From NCBI RefSeq assembly GCF_021916785.1, contig NZ_JAKCFC010000002.1, positions 744,001-808,000 of the forward strand: a stretch of 64,000 nucleotides of DNA. The letters run 5' to 3'. Position numbers and translations under genes: made by a program. The stretch is from Mycolicibacterium lacusdiani (GTDB taxonomy: Bacteria; Actinomycetota; Actinomycetes; Mycobacteriales; Mycobacteriaceae). Below are positions 17,527 to 25,904 of the stretch, in pieces (position 1 is the first letter of the stretch; each line of letters begins with the position of its first letter). The notes beneath the pieces are model-generated. The model had not been told where the DNA came from, ran no database searches, and saw nothing but the letters and a program-made list of their open reading frames with translations.

Positions 17527-18534
17527 TCAGCCGAGTCCGGTGGCGAAGTGCTCCGCGACGACGGCGGCTGCCAGCGGGTAGTCCCGCAGCACTTCGCCGA
17601 CGAGTCCGCTCAGTTCGACCACGGAGGCCGGGTCGGCGCCACGGCCGCGCAGTAGGTCGTCGATCCAGGCAGAGGTCTCAGACACCGGCCGCGGGTCCGC
17701 GGTCAGCACCGCGGCTGCCACGGCGTGCAGCGTCTGGTTGAGCACGTCGACGACCTCGTCGTCGGCCAGGTTGACCGAACCGGTGCCGCTCGCGGCGACC
17801 GACCATCGTCGGCGCAGCTGGTCGACCATCCTGCGGTGGTCGAGTTCGAGCGCCGACTGCTCGGCGAGCGCCTCTGCGGGCAGCGCCGGTGCGGGCGCGA
17901 CCACCGCGGGCAGCTCCCGCATCGCTCGGATGGCATCGTGCGCGTCGCGCGCCCACGCGGTGGCGCCGAGGGCACGCGCACGCGCGTCGTCGGGGCCGAA
18001 TGCGGGCCCACCGACCAGGATCGGCACTCCCGCAGCGGTACTCGCCTCGATGAAGCGGCGTGACGTCGGCAGGGAGCCGAGTACCGAACAACTCACGGCG
18101 ACGGCCTCGGGGCCCAGCTCCTGCAGGTGCCGGTTCAGGCGCATCGGGCTGGTCGATGCGCCGAGGAGCGTGGTGTCCCAGCCGTCTGCCCGCAGCGCGC
18201 AGTCGATGATCATGGCGGGCAGGGCATGCCATTCCTTCTCCGCGCATGCGATGAGCGCGCCGCCACGCGTCGGTGGGACCCGACGGACGTGTGCGGCGAC
18301 CACCCTGGTGGCCGAGACGGCGAGCGCGGTGGCCGCATGTTCCTGGGCGACGGTCCACTCACCGCGCTGCCAGCGGGCGCCGACCTCGCGCTGCGACGCG
18401 GCGATGACGTCGGTGAGGACGGTGACCGGATACTCGCCTGCGGCCAGCATCCGGTCGATGACCGCGGCCACGGTGTTGGCGTCGCCCGAGGCGATGGCGT
18501 CGTCGTAGGCGGAGGCGAGGGCGAGGTCGCTCAC
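17527..18534 (-). CDS. Cobalamin-binding sensor with CarH-type photoreceptor motif
   Basis: The 335-residue protein has a helical B12-cap domain (about residues 1-85) with the exact W-x9-EH motif of AdoCbl photoreceptors (W55, E65, H66). The Rossmann B12-binding domain has E-W-H (H103 the likely lower ligand), the Ser-Val-Leu segment and a GGPAFG loop. The C-terminal ~110 residues are helical and unassigned. There is no MerR-type DNA-binding domain, so output must go through another protein. The PP2C phosphatase gene upstream, 4 bases away, is the obvious partner. Ligand and light response are inferred from the motifs. Confidence 0.78.
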   Translation of the reverse strand: MSDLALASAYDDAIASGDANTVAAVIDRMLAAGEYPVTVLTDVIAASQREVGARWQRGEWTVAQEHAATALAVSATRVVAAHVRRVPPTRGGALIACAEKEWHALPAMIIDCALRADGWDTTLLGASTSPMRLNRHLQELGPEAVAVSCSVLGSLPTSRRFIEASTAAGVPILVGGPAFGPDDARARALGATAWARDAHDAIRAMRELPAVVAPAPALPAEALAEQSALELDHRRMVDQLRRRWSVAASGTGSVNLADDEVVDVLNQTLHAVAAAVLTADPRPVSETSAWIDDLLRGRGADPASVVELSGLVGEVLRDYPLAAAVVAEHFATGLG

Positions 18535-18538
18535 GAAC

Positions 18539-19858
18539 TCAACCCCCGCACGTCACCGCGAGCAGGGCGATGTCGTCGTGGGCGCGGCTGTCGAGGTGCT
18601 CGATGACGCTGCGCTCGATGGCCTCGCAAACCACCTCGGGTGCGGCGCCGGCGTAGGCAGGGAGTAGTCGGAGCAGTCGTTCGACGCCGTACATGCCGTC
18701 GGCGCCGAACGCCTCGTCGATCCCGTCGGTGAACATCAGCAGGGTGTCGTTCGGCCGAAGTTCGATCTCGACCGATGCGTACTCGACGCGCGGGATCATG
18801 CCCACCGCGGTGCCGAAAACGTCGACCTGTTCCACTCGGCCGTTGGCACGCAACACGATTGGCGGGGGATGACCGGCGGACGCGAGTTCCACCGTGATCC
18901 GGCCGTCGCCCGAGCGGCGCAGCCGAGCGCACACCACGGTGACGAACTTGTCGGTGCCCGTCTCGTGCAGCACCGTGTTGAGCGCGCCGAGCAGTGCGGT
19001 GGGCCTGCGGTCGAACAGGCACGCGGTGCGGATGCTCTGCCGGGCGCGGCCGGTGACGGCTGCGGCCTCCACGCCCTTGCCGCTGACGTCGCCGAGTGCC
19101 AGCAGCCAGTCGTCGCCGGAGCCGTGGACGTCGTAGAAGTCGCCGCCGATGTCGAGGTGTTCGGCCGCGGGCCGGTACAGCGCTGCCAGGCGCACGCCGT
19201 CGATGTCCGGCAGCGACGGTGGACGCAGACCCCGCTGCAGCGTGCTGGCGATGCGCGAGCTGTCCTCGTAGAGGCGAGCCGAGTCCAGCGCCAGCGCCGC
19301 CCGCTCGCTGACCTGCTCGGCGAGGGCGACGTCGTGGGCGTCGAACCCGCGGCCCTGACCGCGGACCAGGATCAAGGCGCCGACGGTCGTACCTCGCGCC
19401 GTGAGCCCCAGGCCGACCACGTCGGCCGGGCGCAGTGCGGCGGCCTCGGCCGACAGTCGCGGGTGGGGTATCAGCGCCGCGAGTCCGTCGCCGACGACCG
19501 GGGTCTCGAAGTCGCCGAGTTCGACGTGCAGGAGTTCGGTCCTTCCGGAACGCATGACCCGGCCCAGCGCTTGGTCGTACACCTGGGCCATCGGCACGAC
19601 ATCGCTGAAGCCGTGACCCGCGCCGCCGAGCACGTGCAGGCCGCCGGTCGTGCTGTCGGGGACGATGACGACCGCCCAGTCGGCGAGACCGGGAGTGATG
19701 AGGGTCAACAGGCGGATGGCCGTGCGACGGAGGTTCAGCGATCCGGCGAGGCCGGTGCCGACCTGCTCGAGGAGTTCGGCGCGATCGAGCGTCGGGCCCG
19801 GGGCCGCAGGCCCGCACAGGTCGACAGCTTGATCGGTAATGGTCTGCTTGGGCAGCAT
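18539..19858 (-). CDS. GAF-domain PP2C (SpoIIE/RsbU-type) phosphatase
   Basis: The protein has an N-terminal GAF-like sensor (about residues 30-190) and a C-terminal SpoIIE-type PP2C domain. The metal-binding signature is HLDIGGDFYDV followed by LALGDVSGKG. Such phosphatases dephosphorylate STAS proteins and so release sigma factors. The ATG at 19858 has GGGAAG 9 nt upstream; a GTG two codons earlier is possible. It is first in a two-gene operon with the B12 sensor, and three STAS proteins in this window are candidate substrates. Confidence 0.85.
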   Translation of the reverse strand: MLPKQTITDQAVDLCGPAAPGPTLDRAELLEQVGTGLAGSLNLRRTAIRLLTLITPGLADWAVVIVPDSTTGGLHVLGGAGHGFSDVVPMAQVYDQALGRVMRSGRTELLHVELGDFETPVVGDGLAALIPHPRLSAEAAALRPADVVGLGLTARGTTVGALILVRGQGRGFDAHDVALAEQVSERAALALDSARLYEDSSRIASTLQRGLRPPSLPDIDGVRLAALYRPAAEHLDIGGDFYDVHGSGDDWLLALGDVSGKGVEAAAVTGRARQSIRTACLFDRRPTALLGALNTVLHETGTDKFVTVVCARLRRSGDGRITVELASAGHPPPIVLRANGRVEQVDVFGTAVGMIPRVEYASVEIELRPNDTLLMFTDGIDEAFGADGMYGVERLLRLLPAYAGAAPEVVCEAIERSVIEHLDSRAHDDIALLAVTCGG

Positions 19859-20107
19859 GCCCACCAGCTTCCCTGCCCCATTGGGGCGTCTTGCCGACGT
19901 CGGTATGGCTACCGGTCGGCGATCGAAGTGGTGTCAGCGTCCAGACGCGGGGGGAACCGTGTCCGCCCCGGCGACGACACCGCAGGCTGCACTCTCAACC
20001 TTGATCATGAATTTACCACTGTGTGAGTTCCATCCACCGTGACGAAACGTCATCGCGGAGTCAAATACGGGCGTATGAGCCGACCATTCGCGGGTATGGA
20101 CGGGTTC

Positions 20108-20644
20108 ATGAGCAAGACCGCACTACTGGTGATCGACATGTTGAACGACTACGACCATCGCGACGGCGACGCACTCGCCGCCAACGTCGGAGAGATCGTC
20201 GACCCCCTGGCCACGCTGATCGACGAGGCGCGGTCACGCGACGACGTCGACCTCATCTACGTCAACGACAACAGGGGAGACTTCACCGCGGACCGCGGTG
20301 ACCTGATCCGGACCGCGCTCGACGGCAAGCGACCGGATCTCATCAAACCGATTGTGCCGGGCGACGAATGCACCTTCCTGACCAAGGTGCGCCACAGCGC
20401 GTTCTACGCGACCGCGCTCGACTACCTGCTCGGACGCCTCGAGACCAAGCGCGTCGTACTCACCGGCCAGGTGACCGAACAGTGCATCCTCTACACCGCC
20501 CTCGACGGCTATCTGCGTCACCTCGACGTGGTCGTGCCACCCGACGCGGTCGCCCACATCATCCCCGAACTCGGTGAAGCCGCGCTGGCCATGATGGAAC
20601 GCAACATGGGCGCTGAGGTGAAACCGTCCGTTCAATGCCTGTGA
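20108..20644 (+). CDS. Isochorismatase-family cysteine hydrolase
   Basis: This 178-residue protein has the family features: Asp in LLVIDMLNDY, a lysine in FLTKVRHSAF and the nucleophile Cys in VTEQCILYTA. Family members hydrolyse amides such as nicotinamide or remove pyruvate from isochorismate; the substrate here is not evident. The ATG at 20108 matches the usual start before the first strand. An in-frame ATG at 20096 would add four residues. The imperfectly spaced palindrome TGACG-AAA-CGTCA (20040-20052) lies upstream. Confidence 0.82.
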   Translation: MSKTALLVIDMLNDYDHRDGDALAANVGEIVDPLATLIDEARSRDDVDLIYVNDNRGDFTADRGDLIRTALDGKRPDLIKPIVPGDECTFLTKVRHSAFYATALDYLLGRLETKRVVLTGQVTEQCILYTALDGYLRHLDVVVPPDAVAHIIPELGEAALAMMERNMGAEVKPSVQCL

Positions 20645-20654
20645 CAGTGGGTAA
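20630..20654 (+). promoter_or_regulatory. SigF-like promoter of the DUF2945 gene
   Basis: GTTC at 20630-20633 and GGGTAA at 20649-20654 are separated by 15 nt, close to the SigF form GTTT, 15-17 nt, GGGTAT. The predicted transcript would begin a few bases before the ATG at 20664. Confidence 0.4.
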
Positions 20655-20663
20655 TACGACCTC

Positions 20664-20888
20664 ATGAGCAAAGACGACAAGGAATTCAAGAAGGGCGACC
20701 ACGTCGAGTGGAGCAGCCATGGCAGCACCGCCGAGGGGACCGTCGAGGAGAAGATCACCGAGGACACGAAGGCGGCCAAGCGCACGGTGCGGGCGAGCCC
20801 CGACGATCCGCAGTATCGGGTGCGTAGCGAGAAGAGCGGCAACGATGCCGTGCACAAGCCCGACGCGCTGCGCAAGAGCAACGGATAG
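20664..20888 (+). CDS. DUF2945 (HVA1-type) small protein
   Basis: The 74-residue charged protein begins with the family pattern F-K-K-G-D-H-V-E-W and contains TVEEKITEDTKAAKRTVRAS and a C-terminal DALRK segment. DUF2945 proteins have a Tudor-like fold and no settled role; many are stress-related by context. It is followed after 9 bases by the topoisomerase IB gene and may be co-transcribed with it. Confidence 0.8.
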   Translation: MSKDDKEFKKGDHVEWSSHGSTAEGTVEEKITEDTKAAKRTVRASPDDPQYRVRSEKSGNDAVHKPDALRKSNG

Positions 20889-20897
20889 GTCCCTGCG

Positions 20898-21914
20898 GTG
20901 CGGCTACGGCGCAGCGTCGTCACCGGCCCGGGTTACGGAAGGGTGCGACGCGGCAAGGGTTTCTCCTACGTCGGTACCGACGGTTTGCCGCTGACCGACG
21001 AGGCGGCGCTGGCCCGCATCAGGGACCTGGTCATCCCGCCGGCCTGGAAGAAGGTGTGGATCAGTCCGTACGCCAACGGGCACATTCAGGCGGTCGGCAC
21101 CGATGCCGCCGGGCGACGCCAATACCTGTATCACCAGAGGTGGCAGGAGGAGCGGGCCGAGGAGAAGTTCGACCGCGTCCTCGGCATGTCGAAGACGTTG
21201 CCGCAGTGGCGGATCAAGGTCGCCGAGGACCTCCGACGCAAGGGTCTGGACCGAGACCGCGTGCTGGCGATCGCGCTGCACCTGCTGGACCGCGGGTACT
21301 TCCGGGCAGGCGGCGAGCAGTATGCGGAGGAGAACGAGTCCTACGGCATCGCGACGCTGCTGTGCGAACACGTGACGGTCCGCAAGAACGCAGTGTCGTT
21401 CGACTACCCGGCCAAGAGCGGGGTGCGGCGGATGCTCGAGATCGAGGACCCGCAGGTGGTGCGGTCCATCCGGTCGCTACTGCGGCGCCAACACGACGGC
21501 AACCGCCTTCTGGTGTGCCGCACCATGTCCGGGTGGGCGGACCTGCATGCCGAGGACCTGAACGCCCGCTTCAAGGATATGGTCGGGTCCGACTACAGCG
21601 TGAAGGACCTGCGTACCTGGCATGGCACTGTGCTCGCGGCGGAGGCGTTCGTCGACGCCGATCCGCCGGTGTCCAAGAAGGTGGTCAAGCGCGTCGAATC
21701 GCATGTCTTCAAGGAAGTCTCCGAAGGGCTCGGTAACACGCCTGCCGTCGCCCGGGCGTCCTACGTCGATCCGCGGGTGGTGACGGCCTACGAGCAGGGC
21801 CTCACGATCAAGGCGTCGGCCCGTCGTGCAGAACGCACCGACGACCCGGCCGAACGGCAGGCGATCGTGGAGAAGGCCACCCGCAACCTCATCGCCCGCG
21901 TCGCAAAGGGGTGA
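20898..21914 (+). CDS. Type IB DNA topoisomerase (poxvirus-like bacterial TopIB)
   Basis: This 338-residue enzyme should relax DNA supercoils through a 3'-phosphotyrosyl link. The N-terminal domain has IPPAWKKVWISPYANGHIQA; the catalytic domain has RYFRAGGEQYAEENESYG-type residues (R-A-G-G, Y, G), DLRTWHGT, and the active Tyr in ARASYVDPRV (Y289). The GTG at 20898 starts right before the conserved domain. Bacterial TopIB is patchily distributed, though common in environmental mycobacteria. Confidence 0.9.
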   Translation: MRLRRSVVTGPGYGRVRRGKGFSYVGTDGLPLTDEAALARIRDLVIPPAWKKVWISPYANGHIQAVGTDAAGRRQYLYHQRWQEERAEEKFDRVLGMSKTLPQWRIKVAEDLRRKGLDRDRVLAIALHLLDRGYFRAGGEQYAEENESYGIATLLCEHVTVRKNAVSFDYPAKSGVRRMLEIEDPQVVRSIRSLLRRQHDGNRLLVCRTMSGWADLHAEDLNARFKDMVGSDYSVKDLRTWHGTVLAAEAFVDADPPVSKKVVKRVESHVFKEVSEGLGNTPAVARASYVDPRVVTAYEQGLTIKASARRAERTDDPAERQAIVEKATRNLIARVAKG

Positions 21915-21925
21915 GCCGAAGAGAG

Positions 21926-22096
21926 CTATTCGGTCTTCGCGCGCGCCTCGGCGCCGCTCTCGCCGGCATCGAAGTCGTCGTCGGCGAACGTGCGGCCGAC
22001 GTAGTCACCATCGTCGCCGTTGCTCGCCCGCGTCGAGGCCACGTGATCGTCGGCCTGCACGTCTGATTCGCTCTGCTCCGGGTCTCGTCCGGCCAT
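21926..22096 (-). CDS. Small acidic hydrophilic protein
   Basis: The product has 56 residues, rich in Asp, Glu, Ser and Ala (SESDVQADDH, FADDDFDAGE), probably disordered. A strong AGGAGG lies 5 nt before the ATG at 22096, which makes a real gene likely despite its size. A SigF-like promoter is positioned upstream on the same strand. It is convergent with topIB. Confidence 0.65.
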   Translation of the reverse strand: MAGRDPEQSESDVQADDHVASTRASNGDDGDYVGRTFADDDFDAGESGAEARAKTE

Positions 22097-22124
22097 GTGT
22101 CCTCCTGTTGGTGGTGCATCAGCG

Positions 22125-22149
22125 TTACCCCGGTTCACGGCCTCGCAAC
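22125..22149 (-). promoter_or_regulatory. SigF-like promoter of the 56-residue gene
   Basis: On the minus strand GGTTG (GTTG at 22149-22146) is followed after 15 nt by GGGTAA (22130-22125). This is one mismatch from the -35 and one from the -10 of mycobacterial SigF promoters. The ATG is about 28 nt downstream. Confidence 0.5.
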
Positions 22150-22204
22150 CCACGTCATGTCCTCGTCAGATTCCGCGACGGAACGATTGGGTAGATGATC
22201 GATC

Positions 22205-22828
22205 ATGAGTAGTGACAGGGAGCAGTTGACCGCCCTGGCGCTGGTGTGCAGCCTCAAACCCAGCCCGGCACCATCAAGCAGTGAACTCATCGCCCAGCAC
22301 GTGTTCTCGCACCTACGCGAGGCAGGCGTCGAATGCGAGTCGGTGCGCTGCGTCGACTACGCGATCGCCCCGGGGGTCGAGGCCGACATGGGCGACGGCG
22401 ACGAGTGGCCCACGATCCGGCAGAAGATCCTCGCCGCCGACATCCTGGTGTTCAGCACCCCGATCTGGGTGGGCCATCCGTCCAGCATCGCCCAGCGGGT
22501 CATCGAACGCCTCGACGCCGAGCTGTCCAGCAAGGACGACGCGGGACGGCCGATCCTCGCGGGCAAGGTCGCGGTGGTGAGCGTCGTCGGCAACGAGGAC
22601 GGCGCGCACAAGGTCGCCGCCGACGTCTTCCAGGCGCTCAACGACGTCGGCTACACCATTCCGGCGCAGGCGAACACCTACTGGACGGGTCCGGCGATGG
22701 GTTCGACCGACTATGGCGATCTCGACGAGGTGCCCGAGGCGGTGGCCTCGACGACCGCGACGGTGGCCCGCAACGCGGTGCACCTGGCCAAGGTGTTGGC
22801 CGCTGTCGATTACCCGGCCTATGAGTAA
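22205..22828 (+). CDS. Flavodoxin/NADPH-FMN-reductase-like protein
   Basis: The 207-residue flavodoxin-fold protein has an FMN-phosphate loop near CSLKPSPAPSSSELI, a second flavin loop STPIWVGHPSS, and a third VVSVVGNEDGAHKV. It probably binds FMN and acts as an NAD(P)H-dependent reductase or electron carrier. The GT2 gene overlaps its 3' end, placing it first in a five-gene operon. A weak SigF-like element (GATT at 22169, 16 nt, GGGTAG at 22189) precedes it. Confidence 0.75.
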   Translation: MSSDREQLTALALVCSLKPSPAPSSSELIAQHVFSHLREAGVECESVRCVDYAIAPGVEADMGDGDEWPTIRQKILAADILVFSTPIWVGHPSSIAQRVIERLDAELSSKDDAGRPILAGKVAVVSVVGNEDGAHKVAADVFQALNDVGYTIPAQANTYWTGPAMGSTDYGDLDEVPEAVASTTATVARNAVHLAKVLAAVDYPAYE

Positions 22829-23576
22829 AGGGGTGAGGCGACCAGCCTCACCGCTGCAGGGGGTCACGCTGCGCCACGCCGTCGTCGTCATTCCCGCCCA
22901 CGACGAGGCGAGCCGACTCCGAGGGTGCGTGCAATCGGTGCTCGACGCCGCAGCGCATCTGCCGTTCGAGACGTCGGTGGTCGTCGTGCTCGATGCCTGC
23001 ACCGATGGCTCGGCCGAACTGGCCCAGTCGTTCGGCGCTGCCGTGCACGCGGTGGAGGTAAACCTGCGCAACGTCGGGGCCGCGCGCGCAGCGGGATTCG
23101 ACTACGCGAAGTCGCTCCCGACGGCGGCGTCGGACGACGAGGTCTGGTACGCGACCACCGACGCCGACAGCAGGGTCGATCCCGACTGGCTGATCCGGCA
23201 GATCGGGTCGGGCGCGGACGTCGTGCTCGGCGTCGTGCGAGTACCCAACTGGCGCAACACGTCCACCGTCGCCATCCGCCGCTACCTGTCCTCCTACCAG
23301 ACCAAGTACCGGCCCGACGGACGCGGGCATCGGCACGTCCATGGAGCGAACATGGGTTTCCGGGCAGCCACCTACTGGCAGACGGGCGGTTTCGCCACCC
23401 TGGCCAACGACGAGGACGTCGACCTGGTCAACCGGTTCCGAGCGGCCGGGGTTCGCATCGACAGTGACCGCCGCATCTCCGTGTCGACGTCTGCACGCCC
23501 CGTCGGCAGGGCGCCGCGCGGGTTCGCCGCGCACCTGCGGTCGGTCGCCACCGGCGTCACGACGGAACGAACGTGA
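22821..23576 (+). CDS. Family 2 glycosyltransferase
   Basis: This 251-residue GT-A protein begins its catalytic fold at VVVIPAHDEASRLRGCVQSV. The nucleotide-metal motif is TTDADSRVD (D-A-D), and an acidic segment NDEDVDLVNR should supply the base. There are no membrane helices, so the protein is cytosolic. The ATG overlaps the end of the flavodoxin-like gene and the stop overlaps the next GTG, indicating coupled translation. The sugar donor and acceptor are unknown. Confidence 0.8.
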   Translation: MSKGVRRPASPLQGVTLRHAVVVIPAHDEASRLRGCVQSVLDAAAHLPFETSVVVVLDACTDGSAELAQSFGAAVHAVEVNLRNVGAARAAGFDYAKSLPTAASDDEVWYATTDADSRVDPDWLIRQIGSGADVVLGVVRVPNWRNTSTVAIRRYLSSYQTKYRPDGRGHRHVHGANMGFRAATYWQTGGFATLANDEDVDLVNRFRAAGVRIDSDRRISVSTSARPVGRAPRGFAAHLRSVATGVTTERT

Positions 23577-24520
23577 CCCACGATCGCCTCCGCCAGTGGC
23601 TGGACGCTGGCGAACTCGACCTGCCACTGCCGGGTCACGGGCGCACCCTGGACCGCTGGACGGCACTGGCCAGGCTGACCGAAGTCGACGTCACCGCGGG
23701 CCGACTCGCCGAGGCGCACTGCGACGCTGCCGCGATCCTCGCGGAGTGCAACGGCGCACCCCCGACGGTCGGTCAACTGTGGGGCGTGTGGGCGGCCGAG
23801 CCACCGGACGCCGTCGTGACGGCCCACCACGCCGACCGGGTGGTCCTCGATGGGACGAAGGCGTGGTGCTCGGGTGCGGGTCTGTGCACCCACGCGCTCG
23901 TCACCGCGCGCCGCGCCGACGGATCTCGCGGGCTGTACGCGGTCGACCTGGCCGACCCTGGGGTGTCCATACTGCCGTCGACTTGGCAGAACGTCGGGAT
24001 GCGGGACAGCGACACCGGACCGGTCCACTTCGCGTCGGCGGCTGCGGTGGAGGTCGGCGCCCCTGGCGAGTATCTGACGCGACATGGCTTCTGGCACGGC
24101 GCGATCGGCGTGGCTGCGTGTTGGCTTGGTGGCGCCCGCGCCGTCGCTGCTCCGCTCTATCGCGCGGTGTCGCACGCCGCGCAAAACTCGTCGGCGGCAC
24201 CGGCCGATCCGCACGCCCAGGCCCATCTCGGTGCCGTGGACGGGGCGCTCGCGGCAGCGGAGGCGACGGTGGCGGCAGCGGCACGCGCCATCGATTCGGA
24301 CCCCTGCGATCCCGACGCCGAACTGATCGCCCGCCGGGTGCGGGCAGTGGTAGAGCACGCGGTCGACGAGGCGATCACCCGCACGGGCCGCGCACTCGGA
24401 CCGAAGCCGCTCGCGATGGACGCCGCGCACGCACAGCGGGTCGCCGACCTCACCATGTACGTGCGCCAGAGCCACGCCGAGCGCGACCTCGCAGCGCTCG
24501 GCCGACTGGCCGCACGGTGA
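23573..24520 (+). CDS. Acyl-CoA-dehydrogenase-like protein
   Basis: The 315-residue protein has acyl-CoA dehydrogenase middle- and C-terminal-domain character: a beta-domain segment DGTKAWCSGAGLCTHALVTA and a helical C-terminal part. It is shorter than usual (about 380), with a reduced N-terminal domain, so catalytic competence is uncertain. It starts at a GTG overlapping the GT2 stop and ends overlapping the PIG-L start. In this cluster it may oxidise a bound or activated intermediate. Confidence 0.7.
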   Translation: MTHDRLRQWLDAGELDLPLPGHGRTLDRWTALARLTEVDVTAGRLAEAHCDAAAILAECNGAPPTVGQLWGVWAAEPPDAVVTAHHADRVVLDGTKAWCSGAGLCTHALVTARRADGSRGLYAVDLADPGVSILPSTWQNVGMRDSDTGPVHFASAAAVEVGAPGEYLTRHGFWHGAIGVAACWLGGARAVAAPLYRAVSHAAQNSSAAPADPHAQAHLGAVDGALAAAEATVAAAARAIDSDPCDPDAELIARRVRAVVEHAVDEAITRTGRALGPKPLAMDAAHAQRVADLTMYVRQSHAERDLAALGRLAAR

Positions 24521-25281
24521 GCGCCGACGTGGGCAACCAGTCGAGGTTCGCAGCGTGCCCGATCGCCGACGGTGGCACGTCGTCCGCGGCGTGGCTCGAC
24601 TGGCTGCCGGGGTCTCCGACGCTGGACTTCTCGACGTGCTCGTCGCTCACCGTCGTCGCAGCGCACCCCGACGACGAGACCTACGGCTTCGGCGGGGCCG
24701 CGGCTGCGCTGCGCGACCGGGGCGTCGACGTCCAATTGATCTCGGTCACCGATGGCGGTGGCGCCTTCGCCGATTGGTCGCCCGCTCGGCGCGCGGGCCT
24801 CGAGGCGGCCAGGAGGGGCGAACTCCGGCGGGCAGCGGACGCTCTCGGCATCGACGACGTCGTCGAATTGGGCCTACCCGACGGAGAACTCGAGTCCCAC
24901 GAGAGTGCGCTGACCGAATCGCTCGTCGGTCTGCTGACGGGCCGACCGCCGGGCTCGTGGTGCGCGGCGACGTGGCGGGGCGACGGCCATCCGGACCACG
25001 AGGCGGTCGGTCGCGCTGCCGCCGCGGCATGCGCTCGAACCTCCGTGCGGTTGCTCGAGTACCCGATCTGGATGTGGCACTGGGCGGAACCCGCGGACGC
25101 CGCGGTGCCCTGGTCGCGCATGCAGCGCGTCGTCGTCGACGCGAGCGCAGCGGCACGCAAGGAGTCGGCGGCCGCGCAGTTCCATTCGCAGACGGTGCCA
25201 CCCGCCGGCGGCGGCGGGGCGGTACTGCCGCCGGACGTCGTGGATCGGCTGATGCGAGTCGGAGAGGTCGTGTTCGTGTGA
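24517..25281 (+). CDS. PIG-L-family deacetylase
   Basis: This 254-residue protein has the PIG-L/MshB zinc motif AHPDDE and the second motif GDGHPDHEAVG. Family members remove N-acetyl groups from sugar conjugates (GlcNAc-inositol, mycothiol precursor, teicoplanin). The GTG at 24517 overlaps the upstream stop (GTGA). The N-terminal ~45 residues before the fold look unusual but are needed to keep translational coupling. The order GT2, deacetylase, methyltransferase suggests modification of one glycoside. Confidence 0.82.
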   Translation: MSADVGNQSRFAACPIADGGTSSAAWLDWLPGSPTLDFSTCSSLTVVAAHPDDETYGFGGAAAALRDRGVDVQLISVTDGGGAFADWSPARRAGLEAARRGELRRAADALGIDDVVELGLPDGELESHESALTESLVGLLTGRPPGSWCAATWRGDGHPDHEAVGRAAAAACARTSVRLLEYPIWMWHWAEPADAAVPWSRMQRVVVDASAAARKESAAAQFHSQTVPPAGGGGAVLPPDVVDRLMRVGEVVFV

Positions 25282-25904
25282 CCGGTCGCCTGTCGGACCA
25301 GTACTTCGACGAGATCTACGCTGCCGCAGCAGATCCCTGGAGCCTTGGGGAGCGCTGGTACGAGCAACGCAAGTACGCGATCACGCTGGCGATGCTGCCT
25401 TCACCCCGCTACGAGCACGCCTTCGAGCCGGGATGCTCGGTGGGCGTGCTCACCGACTCGCTGGCCGCGCGGTGCGCCAAGGTCACGGCAACCGACGTCT
25501 CGGCTGTCGCCCTCGACGCCACCCGAGCACGGCTCGAACGCAGTGGGACGACTGAACGGGTCGACCTGTTGCGGTTGTCACTCGACGAACGTTGGCCGCT
25601 CGACGGCACCGATCTCGTCGTGATCTCGGAGGTGGCCTACTACTTCGAGGCGTCCGCGCTGCGGGACGTCCTGGTTCGCGAGTGCCCGCGACTCGACGGC
25701 GGTACGACCATCGTCGCGGCGCACTGGCGCCATGCCGTGGCCGACTACCCGATGAGCGGTGACGAGGCCAACGAGGTGATCGCCGCGACGCCGGGTCTGT
25801 ACCGCATGGCCGGGTACCGGGACGACGACGTGGTCATCGACGTGTTCACGGTGGGTGCGTCGGCCTCGGTGGCTGCGCGGACCGATGTCCCCGGGGCGGG
25901 TTAG
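25278..25904 (+). CDS. NodS-like SAM-dependent methyltransferase
   Basis: The 208-residue class I methyltransferase has the SAM motif HAFEPGCSVGVLTDSLA, an acidic ATDVSAVAL and a VVISEVAYYF segment, similar in plan to nodulation protein S (an N-methyltransferase of deacetylated chitooligosaccharide). It ends the five-gene operon, its GTG overlapping the PIG-L stop. Its 3' end overlaps the convergent STAS gene by 4 bases. The substrate is unknown. Confidence 0.8.
   Translation: MTGRLSDQYFDEIYAAAADPWSLGERWYEQRKYAITLAMLPSPRYEHAFEPGCSVGVLTDSLAARCAKVTATDVSAVALDATRARLERSGTTERVDLLRLSLDERWPLDGTDLVVISEVAYYFEASALRDVLVRECPRLDGGTTIVAAHWRHAVADYPMSGDEANEVIAATPGLYRMAGYRDDDVVIDVFTVGASASVAARTDVPGAG

Noticed and set aside
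20072..20097. SigF promoter before the isochorismatase-family gene
   Set aside because: GGGTAT is present at 20092, but the -35 position reads GTAT with poor context and overlaps a possible ATG, so support is too weak.
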